In this document: positions 43,972 to 52,332 of the stretch, piece after piece
Numbering within the stretch: the first letter of the stretch is position 1
Layout: each line of letters begins with the position of its first letter
Assembly (NCBI GenBank): GCA_944376715.1
Contig: CALWDO010000001.1
Coordinates: 124,001 to 188,000, forward strand
From: an uncultured Lachnoclostridium sp.
GTDB lineage: Bacteria; Bacillota; Clostridia; Lachnospirales; Lachnospiraceae
DNA length: 64,000 bases
Direction of reading: 5' to 3'
Notes under the pieces: generated by a model
What the model was told of the DNA's origin: nothing
Seen by the model: the letters and a program-made list of their open reading frames with translations, nothing else
Database searches by the model: none
Position numbers and translations under genes: made by a program

Positions 43972-45228
43972 TTATCTTCCTTTCCTGCCCATACAAGTGT
44001 TCAGAATCTCCAGATACTGTCCTGCCAGCAAAGAATAATTATATTTTTCACGGATCTCCCTGCGTCCTCGTTCACCCATTGCCCTGCGCTCTTCCTCCGG
44101 CATCTGATATATCCGTAAAAGCGCTTCCGCAAAAGCTTTCGGATCTCCGCACGGCGTCACTATTCCTCCGCCGGATTCCTCTACCACATTGACAGAGTTG
44201 CAGGCGAATACTGTAGGAACGCCGGAATACAGATAATCATTCAGCTTATTCAGACTCAGGCCCAGATCGTTCAACACCCGGTCGTCCTTCAGCGCCGCGA
44301 TGCAGGCGCCCGCTTTGGAAAGTACGACCGCCACCTGATCCGGTTCAATCCGCCCGAAGATTTTAACATGGTCCAGTTTTTCTTTTCGAACCTTCTCTTC
44401 CATTTTCGCTCTCAGATGCCCGTCCCCGATAAAAGCAAAGTGGATCTGATCCTGTCCCATTTTCTTTAAATATGCCGCTGCGTCAATCATATCTAAAGGT
44501 CGTTCTGAGTCCACGAAACTCCCGGTGTATACCGCGCACCAGTTCTCTGTCAGATAATGTTCCATCTCTTCCGGGAGATGCACGTTGCCCGACGCCAGTA
44601 TCTGGTCAATTCTCTCCGTATGATAACCGTTAGGGATCCAGAATACACGGTCTTTTTTCACATACGGAAACTGTTTCAGATATTGGTATCCAAACTCCAT
44701 CGTCATCACAATGGCATCCGCCCTCCGATATGCCCGGCGCTCCAGCGCAGAGAACAAAAGGCATACCGGATGGTATTTGGACCATCCGTAGATCTCTATA
44801 AAAGACAGGGGCCAAAAATCCCGAATTTCACAGATAAACGGGATTTTACACTCTTTGGCAATCCTGCATGCGCTTTCCCAGGCAAACGGGTGCACAGAAG
44901 AACCGATTACTGCGTCCGGTTTTCCAAAGCGTTCATAAAATTTCTTCTCATATTTTCTCATCAGGCGGCTGTAATCCATCATATTCAGGATACGGGCGGC
45001 GCCATTGCCATGATAGGCAGGAGAAGTATGCAGCCAGACGTATGTTACGCCATCTGCCACCTTTTTTACAACTGCTTCTTTTTCATATAAATATGTCTCT
45101 CCCCGATGGCTGTAGCCGGACATAAAAACGACTACTTCCAAATCATTTTTCACAAACTCTTTCGCCAGTTCAAAGTGGCGGTCACCTTCCAGCCCGGAAT
45201 GATGATTTAATATCCACAGCTTTTTCAT
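43972..45228 (-). CDS. Glycosyltransferase family 4, WbuB-like
   Basis: This is a 418-residue GT-B enzyme of the same subgroup as that at 23201. Seen: LWILNHHSGLEGDRHFELAK, IGSSVHPFAWESACRIAK, CEIRDFWPLSFIEI, VYTGSFVDSERPLDMIDAAAYL for the donor lobe, and NKLNDYLYSGVPTVFAC. It follows the PglC-like priming enzyme (4-base overlap), so it probably adds the second sugar of the repeat unit. The sugar is not known, but neighbours make amino-sugars and diamino-uronates. Confidence 0.87.
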   Translation of the reverse strand: MKKLWILNHHSGLEGDRHFELAKEFVKNDLEVVVFMSGYSHRGETYLYEKEAVVKKVADGVTYVWLHTSPAYHGNGAARILNMMDYSRLMRKYEKKFYERFGKPDAVIGSSVHPFAWESACRIAKECKIPFICEIRDFWPLSFIEIYGWSKYHPVCLLFSALERRAYRRADAIVMTMEFGYQYLKQFPYVKKDRVFWIPNGYHTERIDQILASGNVHLPEEMEHYLTENWCAVYTGSFVDSERPLDMIDAAAYLKKMGQDQIHFAFIGDGHLRAKMEEKVRKEKLDHVKIFGRIEPDQVAVVLSKAGACIAALKDDRVLNDLGLSLNKLNDYLYSGVPTVFACNSVNVVEESGGGIVTPCGDPKAFAEALLRIYQMPEEERRAMGERGRREIREKYNYSLLAGQYLEILNTCMGRKGR

Positions 45229-45875
45229 CGTGCTACTTGCTCTTTCTGTTTTCTCGCTTCCCTTTCCTCTGCCAGATTAGACTCTACCACAGCGGTATCC
45301 ACTGCTATCCCCTCTCTGGCAAATACCTTTGCCACAGTGCATATTATAATTTTCACATCACCAAGAAATGTAATATGCTCCGCATACTGCGCGTCTAATT
45401 CCAGCCGGTCGTCCCAGGCCAGCATATTTCTTCCATTCACCTGGGCAAGCCCGGTCAGCCCCGGCATAACGCTGTGCCGTTTCTTCTCCCGTTCTGTATA
45501 ATACGGCAGATAACTGCAAAGAAGCGGCCTGGGGCCTACAATGCTCATATCACCTTTAAAAATATTAAACAGTTCAGGCAGTTCATCCAGGCTTGTCTTT
45601 CTCAAAAGACTTCCAAACGGTGTCAGACGTTTTTCATCCGGCAGCAGATTTCCATCTTTATCACATGTATTCGTCATAGTCCGGAACTTATACATTTTAA
45701 AAATCTTTTCATTTTTCCCTGGCCTCTCCTGGCAGAAAATAACCGGTTTCCCGAGCTTTACACGTACCAGTACCGCTGTCACAGCCAGCACCGGACTCAG
45801 TACCACTAACGCTCCTCCTGAAAGAACCACATCACAGGCCCGCTTCCCATATCTGGCGTATATTCCTGTTTTCAC
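45225..45875 (-). CDS. Small phosphoglycosyltransferase, PglC-like priming enzyme
   Basis: This 216-residue monotopic membrane enzyme has only the catalytic domain: KRACDVVLSGGALVVLSPVLAV, the re-entrant membrane helix; YKFRTM; the Asp-Glu dyad in SLDELPELFNIFKGDMSIVGPRP; and PGLTGLAQVNGRN. It transfers a sugar-1-phosphate from a UDP-sugar to undecaprenyl phosphate. The neighbours PglF- and PglE-like make UDP-4-amino-4,6-dideoxy-GlcNAc, so the primer is probably an acylated form of that. The GTG start at 45875 has AGAGGAG ahead and overlaps the ATP-grasp gene (GTGA). Confidence 0.9.
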   Translation of the reverse strand: MKTGIYARYGKRACDVVLSGGALVVLSPVLAVTAVLVRVKLGKPVIFCQERPGKNEKIFKMYKFRTMTNTCDKDGNLLPDEKRLTPFGSLLRKTSLDELPELFNIFKGDMSIVGPRPLLCSYLPYYTEREKKRHSVMPGLTGLAQVNGRNMLAWDDRLELDAQYAEHITFLGDVKIIICTVAKVFAREGIAVDTAVVESNLAEEREARKQKEQVAR

Positions 45876-46846
45876 GGCGCAGTCTCCTCTTTGCGCATCA
45901 TGATTTCATTATATTTCATCATGACCCATCCTTCCTCATATTCCCCGATCCGAGGAATATTTTCCTCTCCCTTAAGGTTTTGTACAATGTATGCCATATG
46001 ATTTACCCCGCATTCATACGCATGGGGATAACCGCCGCCGAAACGGGGATTCACCTCCGATATATAATATTGTCCGTCACAGTCGAAGATATCAATGTCA
46101 ATCTGCCCGGTGAATCCGCTCTCCTTTACAAATCGGCTGATCAATTCAAAGAGCTCAGAATCTTTAAAAGAGAGCCCTTTATCAGTCTCCCCGGCTCTCA
46201 TCACCAGCTTCTTTTTTGTAAAAACAGAGATCGGTTCTTTACTAATCAGATCAATATAGCAATCCGCGCCAATCTCCTGTCCCTGCAGATACTCCTGGAT
46301 CATCAATCCTTCAGAATGGGCAAACAAAAGCTCAACCGTCTCCCGGTCATATGCCTTTGAAATAGCAATGCTGGCGCTTCCACGCACCGGTTTCACAAAC
46401 ACCGGATAGGTAATAAATCCCTGATCCACATCTTTAAAAAAAGCATTCTGGTCTACATAACTCCTTGCACAGCGATAACCATGAGAAGACAGCCATTGAT
46501 ACATCTGCCACTTATCCAATGTTCTCTCGCACAATTCATAAGAAGACCCTATCACTCTGACTCCCAGCTCCCTGAACCGTTCCTCATTTTGGGCCAGCAA
46601 AGACAGCTCCGGATCAATCAGAGAAAAAACCCCGTTAATCTTCTCTTTCCGGCAAATATCCAGAATTACATCCAGATATCCGGGCTCCGTCATTCGGGGG
46701 ACAATATAATACTTATCCGCCTCATAAAGAGCAGGCGCATTTGGGCTCATGTCTGTCGCAATCACCATGCCCTCACCGGCAAGTTCTCTTTTCATATACT
46801 GTATGATTTTGTTCCGGGTTCCACAACTGAGAATCAATACATTCAT
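45872..46846 (-). CDS. ATP-grasp ligase (carbamoyl-phosphate-synthase-like fold)
   Basis: About 324 residues from ATG 46846, which has GGGAACGGAAG ahead and overlaps the decarboxylase stop. Seen: VLILSCGTRNKIIQYMKREL (Rossmann-like start), a DKWQMYQWLSSHG hinge, YPVFVKPVRGSASIAISKA (ATP loop), MIQEYLQGQEIGADCYID and the metal site DIDIFDCDGQYYISEVNPRFGG (two parts). ATP-grasp enzymes join a carboxylate to an amine. Sitting between a decarboxylase, a DegT aminotransferase and a PglC-like enzyme, it probably makes an amide on the 4-amino sugar, taking the place of the PglD acetyltransferase, which is absent. This role is inferred. Confidence 0.8.
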   Translation of the reverse strand: MNVLILSCGTRNKIIQYMKRELAGEGMVIATDMSPNAPALYEADKYYIVPRMTEPGYLDVILDICRKEKINGVFSLIDPELSLLAQNEERFRELGVRVIGSSYELCERTLDKWQMYQWLSSHGYRCARSYVDQNAFFKDVDQGFITYPVFVKPVRGSASIAISKAYDRETVELLFAHSEGLMIQEYLQGQEIGADCYIDLISKEPISVFTKKKLVMRAGETDKGLSFKDSELFELISRFVKESGFTGQIDIDIFDCDGQYYISEVNPRFGGGYPHAYECGVNHMAYIVQNLKGEENIPRIGEYEEGWVMMKYNEIMMRKEETAP

Positions 46847-48009
46847 TCTTCCGTTCCCTGCACATATTCTTTTACGCCCCATCTGCGGCGTACACAGGTA
46901 ATCCTTCCTTTATCCTCCAGATATACATCCGGGTAGTAACTGATAAACAGCGGAGACAGGCACATAGTATATGCCCCCACTTTTTCATATACGATCCGAT
47001 CGCCGCACTGCAGTGCCGGCGCATCTGTCAACTGAAACAATCGATCGTCTTCCATACAGGTAAATCCTGATATAATCTGCGTCTTTACAATCCCTTCTCC
47101 TGACCTCATCGGCTCAACGTGATAAAAATAACTTTTTTTCCTCATCAAAGGATCCACATGGATCCTGCTGCCGTCTGTGATAACAAAACGATTTCTGTTA
47201 GTTTCCTTTACATCTGTCACCGTCGTTACATATTCAATCGGAGGGCAGATCAGAGAAGTCCCCGGCTCTACAATCAGACAGGTCCGTTTAGGATCAAAGC
47301 TTTTTCTCAATATCTCCGACATTACATTCAGATAATCGTCGTATTGAGGTTTATCTGGCAGTCCGCCAAAGTATCCTCCGCCTACATCTACATAATCCGG
47401 CTCTAATTTATACTCGTCGCATATTCTACACGCCGTCTCTGCTATCGCGCGATATATATTCAGGCTTCTGGTTTTAGAGCTACAATGCAGATGAAGTCCT
47501 GCAAACCTGATTCCAGGAAGCTTTTCCAACTCACCTACGACACGGCGAAGGCTCCCATTTTCATAGTTGAATCCAAAACGTCCGCCCTCTTCTCCACCGG
47601 ATGCCTCTCCCGGACACATTGACTCCAGGTCGAAATTCACTCTCAGTCCCACATTTATGGTCTCTTCGGAATCCGCAGCCTCTTTCAACCATTCTATTTC
47701 CCTCTCTGCATCCAGATTGACAATATGTCCGGCTTTACATGCCCTTAAAAAACTTTCTTTCCCTTTTACCGGGCCATTATATATGATGTGTCTAAACCCC
47801 ATATATTCCGCGAGCTCGTATTCGTCTTCCGACACAACTTCCGCATAACAGCCATGTGCTTTCATAAAGGAAAGTACCCACGGAAGCGAATTGGTCTTAA
47901 ACGAATAACCGACCACAGAATTGGGCCAATGGCGTTTCAATGCCATATGCAGTCTGTCCATCTCTTCTTCAAGAATGCTTTGATGAATTAAATAATAAGG
48001 TGTTTTCAT
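46843..48009 (-). CDS. Second fold-III PLP-dependent decarboxylase
   Basis: A 388-residue alanine-racemase-fold enzyme. Seen: VVGYSFKTNSLPWVLSFM with the PLP lysine, EVVSEDEYELAEYMG, INVGLRVNFDLESMCPG, LHLHCSSKTRSLNIY, VDVGGGYFGGLP for the phosphate loop, VEPGTSLICP, and ALQCGDRIVYEKVGAY with the C-terminal Cys and Tyr. It resembles LysA- or carboxynorspermidine-decarboxylase-like enzymes but lies far from lysine genes. It is the counterpart of 37949 in the second sugar module and adjoins the ATP-grasp ligase. It may produce an amine or a modified amino acid for attachment to the sugar. The substrate is unknown. Confidence 0.8.
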   Translation of the reverse strand: MKTPYYLIHQSILEEEMDRLHMALKRHWPNSVVGYSFKTNSLPWVLSFMKAHGCYAEVVSEDEYELAEYMGFRHIIYNGPVKGKESFLRACKAGHIVNLDAEREIEWLKEAADSEETINVGLRVNFDLESMCPGEASGGEEGGRFGFNYENGSLRRVVGELEKLPGIRFAGLHLHCSSKTRSLNIYRAIAETACRICDEYKLEPDYVDVGGGYFGGLPDKPQYDDYLNVMSEILRKSFDPKRTCLIVEPGTSLICPPIEYVTTVTDVKETNRNRFVITDGSRIHVDPLMRKKSYFYHVEPMRSGEGIVKTQIISGFTCMEDDRLFQLTDAPALQCGDRIVYEKVGAYTMCLSPLFISYYPDVYLEDKGRITCVRRRWGVKEYVQGTEE

Positions 48010-48022
48010 ATATCCTCGTTTT

Positions 48023-49156
48023 CTATGCCCACAATCTGCGGATGATCCCGCAGACTCTCTCCAGATCTTCCTCCGTCATCTTGGTATCACTTGGCAGACA
48101 TACTCCCCGGTTGAACAGTGTCTCCGCCACGCCGCCATGATCAATATAATCGCATCCCGCAAATACCGGCTGAAGATGCATGGGTTTCCACACCGGACGG
48201 CTCTCCACGTCTCCCTGCTCCAGCGCCACCATCACATCCAAAGGTTTCACCGGGCAGTCCTCCGCGATCTGTATAACAGAAAGCCAGCAGTTAGCCCGCT
48301 CGTTTTCATGCACAGGCATAAAGGAAATGCCTTCCAGATCTCCCAGATATTCCTGATAATACGCGAATATCTTCCGCTTCTGTTCGACCCTCTGCTCCAG
48401 CACCTTCATCTGTCCGCGGCCGATTCCGGCCAGGATATTGCTCATACGATAATTATAACCGATTTCTTTATGTTCATAATGGCGCGCCGGCTCCCTGGCC
48501 TGAGTCGCCCAGAAACGCACCTTCGCGATCCGTTCTTTCGCTTTTTCCTCCTCCAGATTGCAGACCAGCATACCTCCTCCGGAAGTGGTGATGATCTTGT
48601 TCCCATTAAAAGAAAAAGCCCCGTAATCTCCAAAAGTTCCCGTATACTTCCCATGATAAATGGTGCCAAGGCTCTCCGCCGCGTCCTCGATCACTGGCAC
48701 GCCGTATCTCCCACAGATCTCCATGATCCGTTCCATATTGGCCGGATTGCCGTACAGATGCACCGGCATAACCGCCTTCGCATTCGGATACTTTTTCAGC
48801 GCATCTTCCAATGCCTCCGGAGACATGTCCCAGGTCTCATAATCGCTGTCCACAAATACAGGCACCGCTTTTTCATACGCCACCGGATTCACCGTGGCTG
48901 AAAACGTCAGATCCTGGCAGATCACCACATCCCCCTGCCGCACCCCTGCCGCTTTTAGCGCCAGATGGATCGCGGAGGTGCCGGAAGAAAGAGCCGCCGC
49001 ATCAGAGGCTCCCACGTAAGAAGCCAGCTCCTTCTCAAATTCGTTCACATTTTTCCCAAGAGGAGCGATCCAGTTGGTATCAAACGCTTCTTTGATGTAC
49101 TCCTGTTCATAGCCTTCTGCGCTCATGTGCGGAGAAGCCAGATAAATATGTGCCAT
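48023..49156 (-). CDS. DegT/DnrJ/EryC1/StrS aminotransferase, PglE-like
   Basis: This is a 377-residue PLP-dependent aminotransferase. Seen: LASPHMSAEGYEQEYIKEAF and NWIAPLGKNVNEFEKELASY, a start typical of PglE and relatives that make UDP-4-amino-4,6-dideoxy-GlcNAc; ALSSGTSAIHLALKAAGV; VIEDAAESLG; and FSFNGNKIITTSGGGM with the PLP lysine. It lies next to the PglF-like dehydratase, which gives its 4-keto substrate. It is only distantly like the WbpE-type enzyme at 36518, so the two serve different sugars. Confidence 0.87.
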   Translation of the reverse strand: MAHIYLASPHMSAEGYEQEYIKEAFDTNWIAPLGKNVNEFEKELASYVGASDAAALSSGTSAIHLALKAAGVRQGDVVICQDLTFSATVNPVAYEKAVPVFVDSDYETWDMSPEALEDALKKYPNAKAVMPVHLYGNPANMERIMEICGRYGVPVIEDAAESLGTIYHGKYTGTFGDYGAFSFNGNKIITTSGGGMLVCNLEEEKAKERIAKVRFWATQAREPARHYEHKEIGYNYRMSNILAGIGRGQMKVLEQRVEQKRKIFAYYQEYLGDLEGISFMPVHENERANCWLSVIQIAEDCPVKPLDVMVALEQGDVESRPVWKPMHLQPVFAGCDYIDHGGVAETLFNRGVCLPSDTKMTEEDLERVCGIIRRLWA

Positions 49157-49174
49157 ATCTATGCCTCTTTTCCA

Positions 49175-51034
49175 TTAATTCTTATTCATATGATAAGTGG
49201 GGACAACCTCCGTCACTTTCTCCTTGATCAGCGGGCTGTCCTCCCTGGACAACCGATCCAATTCCTCTAACTGTTGTATGAACAGCTCTTCGTCAAATTC
49301 TATGGGTTTTCCAATATGGATCAGTTCATTGGCGGTACTCTGCAGGCCTTCTTCGTCCATCAACAGCTCTTCATACAGCTTTTCTCCAGGACGGAGCCCG
49401 GTAAACTGGATATCAATATCTTCGTAGGGCTTGTACCCCGACAAACGGATCAGGTTTAACGCCAGATCCAGAATCTTCACCGGTTTTCCCATATCCAGTA
49501 CAAAGATCTCCCCGCCTTTCGCAAAAGCACCTGCCTGTAATACCAGGGAGACCGCCTCCGGGATCGTCATGAAATAGCGGATAATATTGGGATCCGTCAC
49601 CGTAACCGGACCTCCCTCTTCGATCTGTTTCTTGAACAGAGGAATCACGCTGCCGTTGCTCCCCAGCACATTTCCAAAGCGGACCGCCACGAATTCCGTT
49701 TTGGACCGGCCGTTCATCATCTGGATCACCATCTCGCAGATGCGTTTGGACGCCCCCATGATATTGGTAGGATTCACCGCCTTGTCTGTGGAAATCAGCA
49801 CAAAACGCGATGTGCCGTACTTGTCAGCAGCCTGGGCAGTCTTGTATGTGCCAAATACGTTATTCTTAATCGCCTCGTTGGGACTGTCCTCCATTAAGGG
49901 CACATGTTTGTGAGCCGCCGCATGGTACACAATCTCAGGACGGTAAGTCTCAAACACACTGTTGATCCGATGCGTGTTTCTCACCGAGCCGATCAGCACG
50001 ACCAGATCCAGTTCCGGATACTCATGCTTCAGTTCCTGCTGAATATCGTAAGCGTTGTTTTCATAAATGTCAAAGATAATCAACCGCTTGGGGTCATGTC
50101 TGGCGATCTGCCTGCACAATTCGCTTCCGATGGAGCCTCCGCCCCCCGTGACCAGCACGGTCTTTCCCGACACATATCCCATAATGCTGTCAATCTTGGT
50201 GTTAATGGGCTCTCTTCCCAGCAGGTCTTCGATCTCTACGTTCCTTAACTTGGAGACACTGACCTCTCCATTGGCCAGCTGATACAGTCCGGGCAGTACT
50301 TTCAGCTTGCAGCTGGTCTGACTGCAGATATCCAGAAGTTCCTGTATCTCGCTATGGGACGCCGAAGGGATCGCGATCATAATCTCATCGATGTCGTATT
50401 CTTCTGCAAGACGGCAGATATCGTTGCGGGTCCCCGCCACCGGCACTCCGCGCAGATACTTTCCCTGCTTACCCGGATCGTCATCCACCAGGCAGCATAC
50501 ATGCTGCTCGCTGAACCGGCTGTTCTGAAGCTCTTTCAGCAAGGTATTGCCCGCTTCCCCGGCGCCTACGATCATCGTATTCTTCTTCCCTGTATGGATC
50601 AAATCCTCTTTTTTCTGCTGGATATATCCCAGGATCCGGTACATGAACCGAAATATAGATATACCCAAAGTCAGAATAAAGAAATACATAAACGGATAAC
50701 TTCTCGGATAGTCCAGATGCATCAGCCGCATGCCGGCTGCCTGCGTCACAGCCGATATCAGGCAGGCCACAATAATATTTACAAGGTCTGAAGCGCTGGC
50801 ATATTTCCATATACCCTGGTACAGCCGGAAGGCATAGAAAGCCGCTATCGTAACAATTAAATTTATGGGAAGATAGCGGAAAATATTTTCGATAAATTCA
50901 ATCGCCCGGGCTTCAAAGAACAGATTATAACGCACATAGATCGCCAGCGGACCGGATAACGTGATAATCAGAATATCCATCAGCACGAGCAAAAGGATCC
51001 GATAAATCATCTTTCTGCTTTTATGTCTAAACAT
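49175..51034 (-). CDS. Membrane UDP-sugar 4,6-dehydratase, PglF/CapD/WbpM family
   Basis: A 619-residue protein with four N-terminal membrane helices (residues 1-140), a first Rossmann domain starting MIVGAGEAGNTLLKEL, and a C-terminal SDR domain with VLVTGGGGSIGSELCRQIA, IVYHAAAHKHVPLMED and STDKAVNPTNIMGASKR. Here Met replaces the usual SDR Tyr ahead of the Lys, the form of PglF/WbpM 4,6-dehydratases. It should make UDP-2-acetamido-4-keto-2,4,6-trideoxyhexose for the PglE-like enzyme. The ATG at 51034 is very close to AGGAG; ATG 51010 is an alternative start. It has its own promoter and heads the central part of the locus. Confidence 0.9.
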   Translation of the reverse strand: MFRHKSRKMIYRILLLVLMDILIITLSGPLAIYVRYNLFFEARAIEFIENIFRYLPINLIVTIAAFYAFRLYQGIWKYASASDLVNIIVACLISAVTQAAGMRLMHLDYPRSYPFMYFFILTLGISIFRFMYRILGYIQQKKEDLIHTGKKNTMIVGAGEAGNTLLKELQNSRFSEQHVCCLVDDDPGKQGKYLRGVPVAGTRNDICRLAEEYDIDEIMIAIPSASHSEIQELLDICSQTSCKLKVLPGLYQLANGEVSVSKLRNVEIEDLLGREPINTKIDSIMGYVSGKTVLVTGGGGSIGSELCRQIARHDPKRLIIFDIYENNAYDIQQELKHEYPELDLVVLIGSVRNTHRINSVFETYRPEIVYHAAAHKHVPLMEDSPNEAIKNNVFGTYKTAQAADKYGTSRFVLISTDKAVNPTNIMGASKRICEMVIQMMNGRSKTEFVAVRFGNVLGSNGSVIPLFKKQIEEGGPVTVTDPNIIRYFMTIPEAVSLVLQAGAFAKGGEIFVLDMGKPVKILDLALNLIRLSGYKPYEDIDIQFTGLRPGEKLYEELLMDEEGLQSTANELIHIGKPIEFDEELFIQQLEELDRLSREDSPLIKEKVTEVVPTYHMNKN

Positions 51035-51072
51035 GCCATGCTCCTAAACAGTTTTTGTACATATTCTGTAAT

Positions 51073-51101
51073 AGTGTATCACCTTTGCCTTTATTTTACA
51101 A
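51073..51101 (-). promoter_or_regulatory. Promoter of the PglF-like gene and downstream operon
   Basis: On the minus strand: TTGTAA at 51101-51096, a 17-base spacer and TACACT at 51078-51073 preceded by TGA (extended -10). It lies after the terminator of the preceding GT gene. It probably drives genes from 51034 down to 28489. Confidence 0.72.
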
Positions 51102-51104
51102 GTA

Positions 51105-51141
51105 TTCAAAACAAATATAGCGTCCCCTCAAGGACGCTGTA
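51105..51141 (-). terminator. Terminator after the GT4 gene at 51148
   Basis: On the minus strand AGCGTCC (51138-51132) pairs with GGACGCT (51125-51119) around a short loop, followed by ATATTTGTTTT. It splits the long locus into two transcription units. Confidence 0.7.
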
Positions 51142-51147
51142 TTTTCC

Positions 51148-52332
51148 TTATATATTCTGGTATTTTCCAGGGTCTCTAAAAAGCTTTTCCCACTCTTCTC
51201 CTACCCTTTCAACCGAGAAATCCCTTGCCCTTACCGAGGCATTCTCTGACATTTCTTTACGCAGTTTCTCATCCTTCATCAGCCGTTCCACTGCATCCGC
51301 AAACTGTTCCAGGTTAAAATTGTCCACCAGATATCCGTTTTCCCCATCCCGGATGATTTCTGACGGTCCATCCGTCTTAAATGAGACTACCGGAAGACCG
51401 CATTCCATCGCTTCTGTCACCACCATGCCAAAACCTTCCCAGCGGGAAGTACACAGAAAAACTGAAGCCCTGGTATAATAATCTATCACATTCTTCTTCT
51501 CACCGAGCAGGTCCACATAGTTCGCCAGACTATATTCTGCGATCATTTTCCTGACCTCTTCCATACCGCTTCCTGCTCCCACTATCTCCAGCTTCCAGTC
51601 TGTATGCCCACGCTGATGAAATAATATATCTGCTATACGGATCAGAAAATCAAGTCCTTTTTGCTGCGTTTCCAGCCGACTGACAAACAGTAACTTCTTC
51701 TCACTGGTATCCGCCTTCTTTTCACTCGAAAAACTCAGCGGATTATATATATACTTTGCTTCTAAATCCATCCATCGTTTATATTCATCTTTATCCTGCC
51801 GGGTCAACGTCACCAGAGCGTCCAGTCTCTTCAGCACTTTTCCTGCAAGTTTTTGTTGGATATACGCGCTTTTCCCCGGAGTCTGGAAATAAATAGAAAA
51901 AGAATTGTGATGCCATCCTATTTTTTCTACATCTCTCATTTTTCCCGCCATAAGCCCTAAAAGAACAGAGCAAAAAGCTGTAGACGCAATCAGGCAGTCA
52001 TACCCCTCTTTCTCCCATTTTTCTTGGAGTTCCCGGATGATTTTACCCGGATAATAAGCGTGCCGCGCCGCCCAGGCAGGCAGCACGAACTGATACTTTC
52101 TCGCCGCCGCCCGTACGGCTCCCCACGGGATCTGATTCTTTACTCTTTGAAAAATGTCTTCATAGACCACTCGAACCCGCCGGTCCAATTCATAATATGG
52201 CGGCATACTGCCATCTTCCAGCGCAATAATTATGACCTGATGTCTTCCTGCGAGATCATTCGCCAACAATGTCTGTACCCGCTGAAGTCCTCCACATACA
52301 GATAAAGAAGGGGTAATAAAACCTATCTTCAA
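51148..52332 (-). CDS. Glycosyltransferase family 4 protein
   Basis: This is a 394-residue GT-B enzyme. Seen: GFITPSLSVCGGLQRVQTLLAN at the start (split here at CGG), GWHHNSFSIYF, ALVTLTRQDKDEYKRW, LLFVSRLETQQKGLDFLIRIA (start of the donor lobe), and RWEGFGMVVTEAMECGLPVVSF, the GT4 EX7E motif. It probably starts at TTG 52332 with AAAGGGAAA ahead, overlapping the next gene by 4 bases. It is the last gene of the upstream unit starting at 60693. Confidence 0.88.
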   Translation of the reverse strand: MKIGFITPSLSVCGGLQRVQTLLANDLAGRHQVIIIALEDGSMPPYYELDRRVRVVYEDIFQRVKNQIPWGAVRAAARKYQFVLPAWAARHAYYPGKIIRELQEKWEKEGYDCLIASTAFCSVLLGLMAGKMRDVEKIGWHHNSFSIYFQTPGKSAYIQQKLAGKVLKRLDALVTLTRQDKDEYKRWMDLEAKYIYNPLSFSSEKKADTSEKKLLFVSRLETQQKGLDFLIRIADILFHQRGHTDWKLEIVGAGSGMEEVRKMIAEYSLANYVDLLGEKKNVIDYYTRASVFLCTSRWEGFGMVVTEAMECGLPVVSFKTDGPSEIIRDGENGYLVDNFNLEQFADAVERLMKDEKLRKEMSENASVRARDFSVERVGEEWEKLFRDPGKYQNI

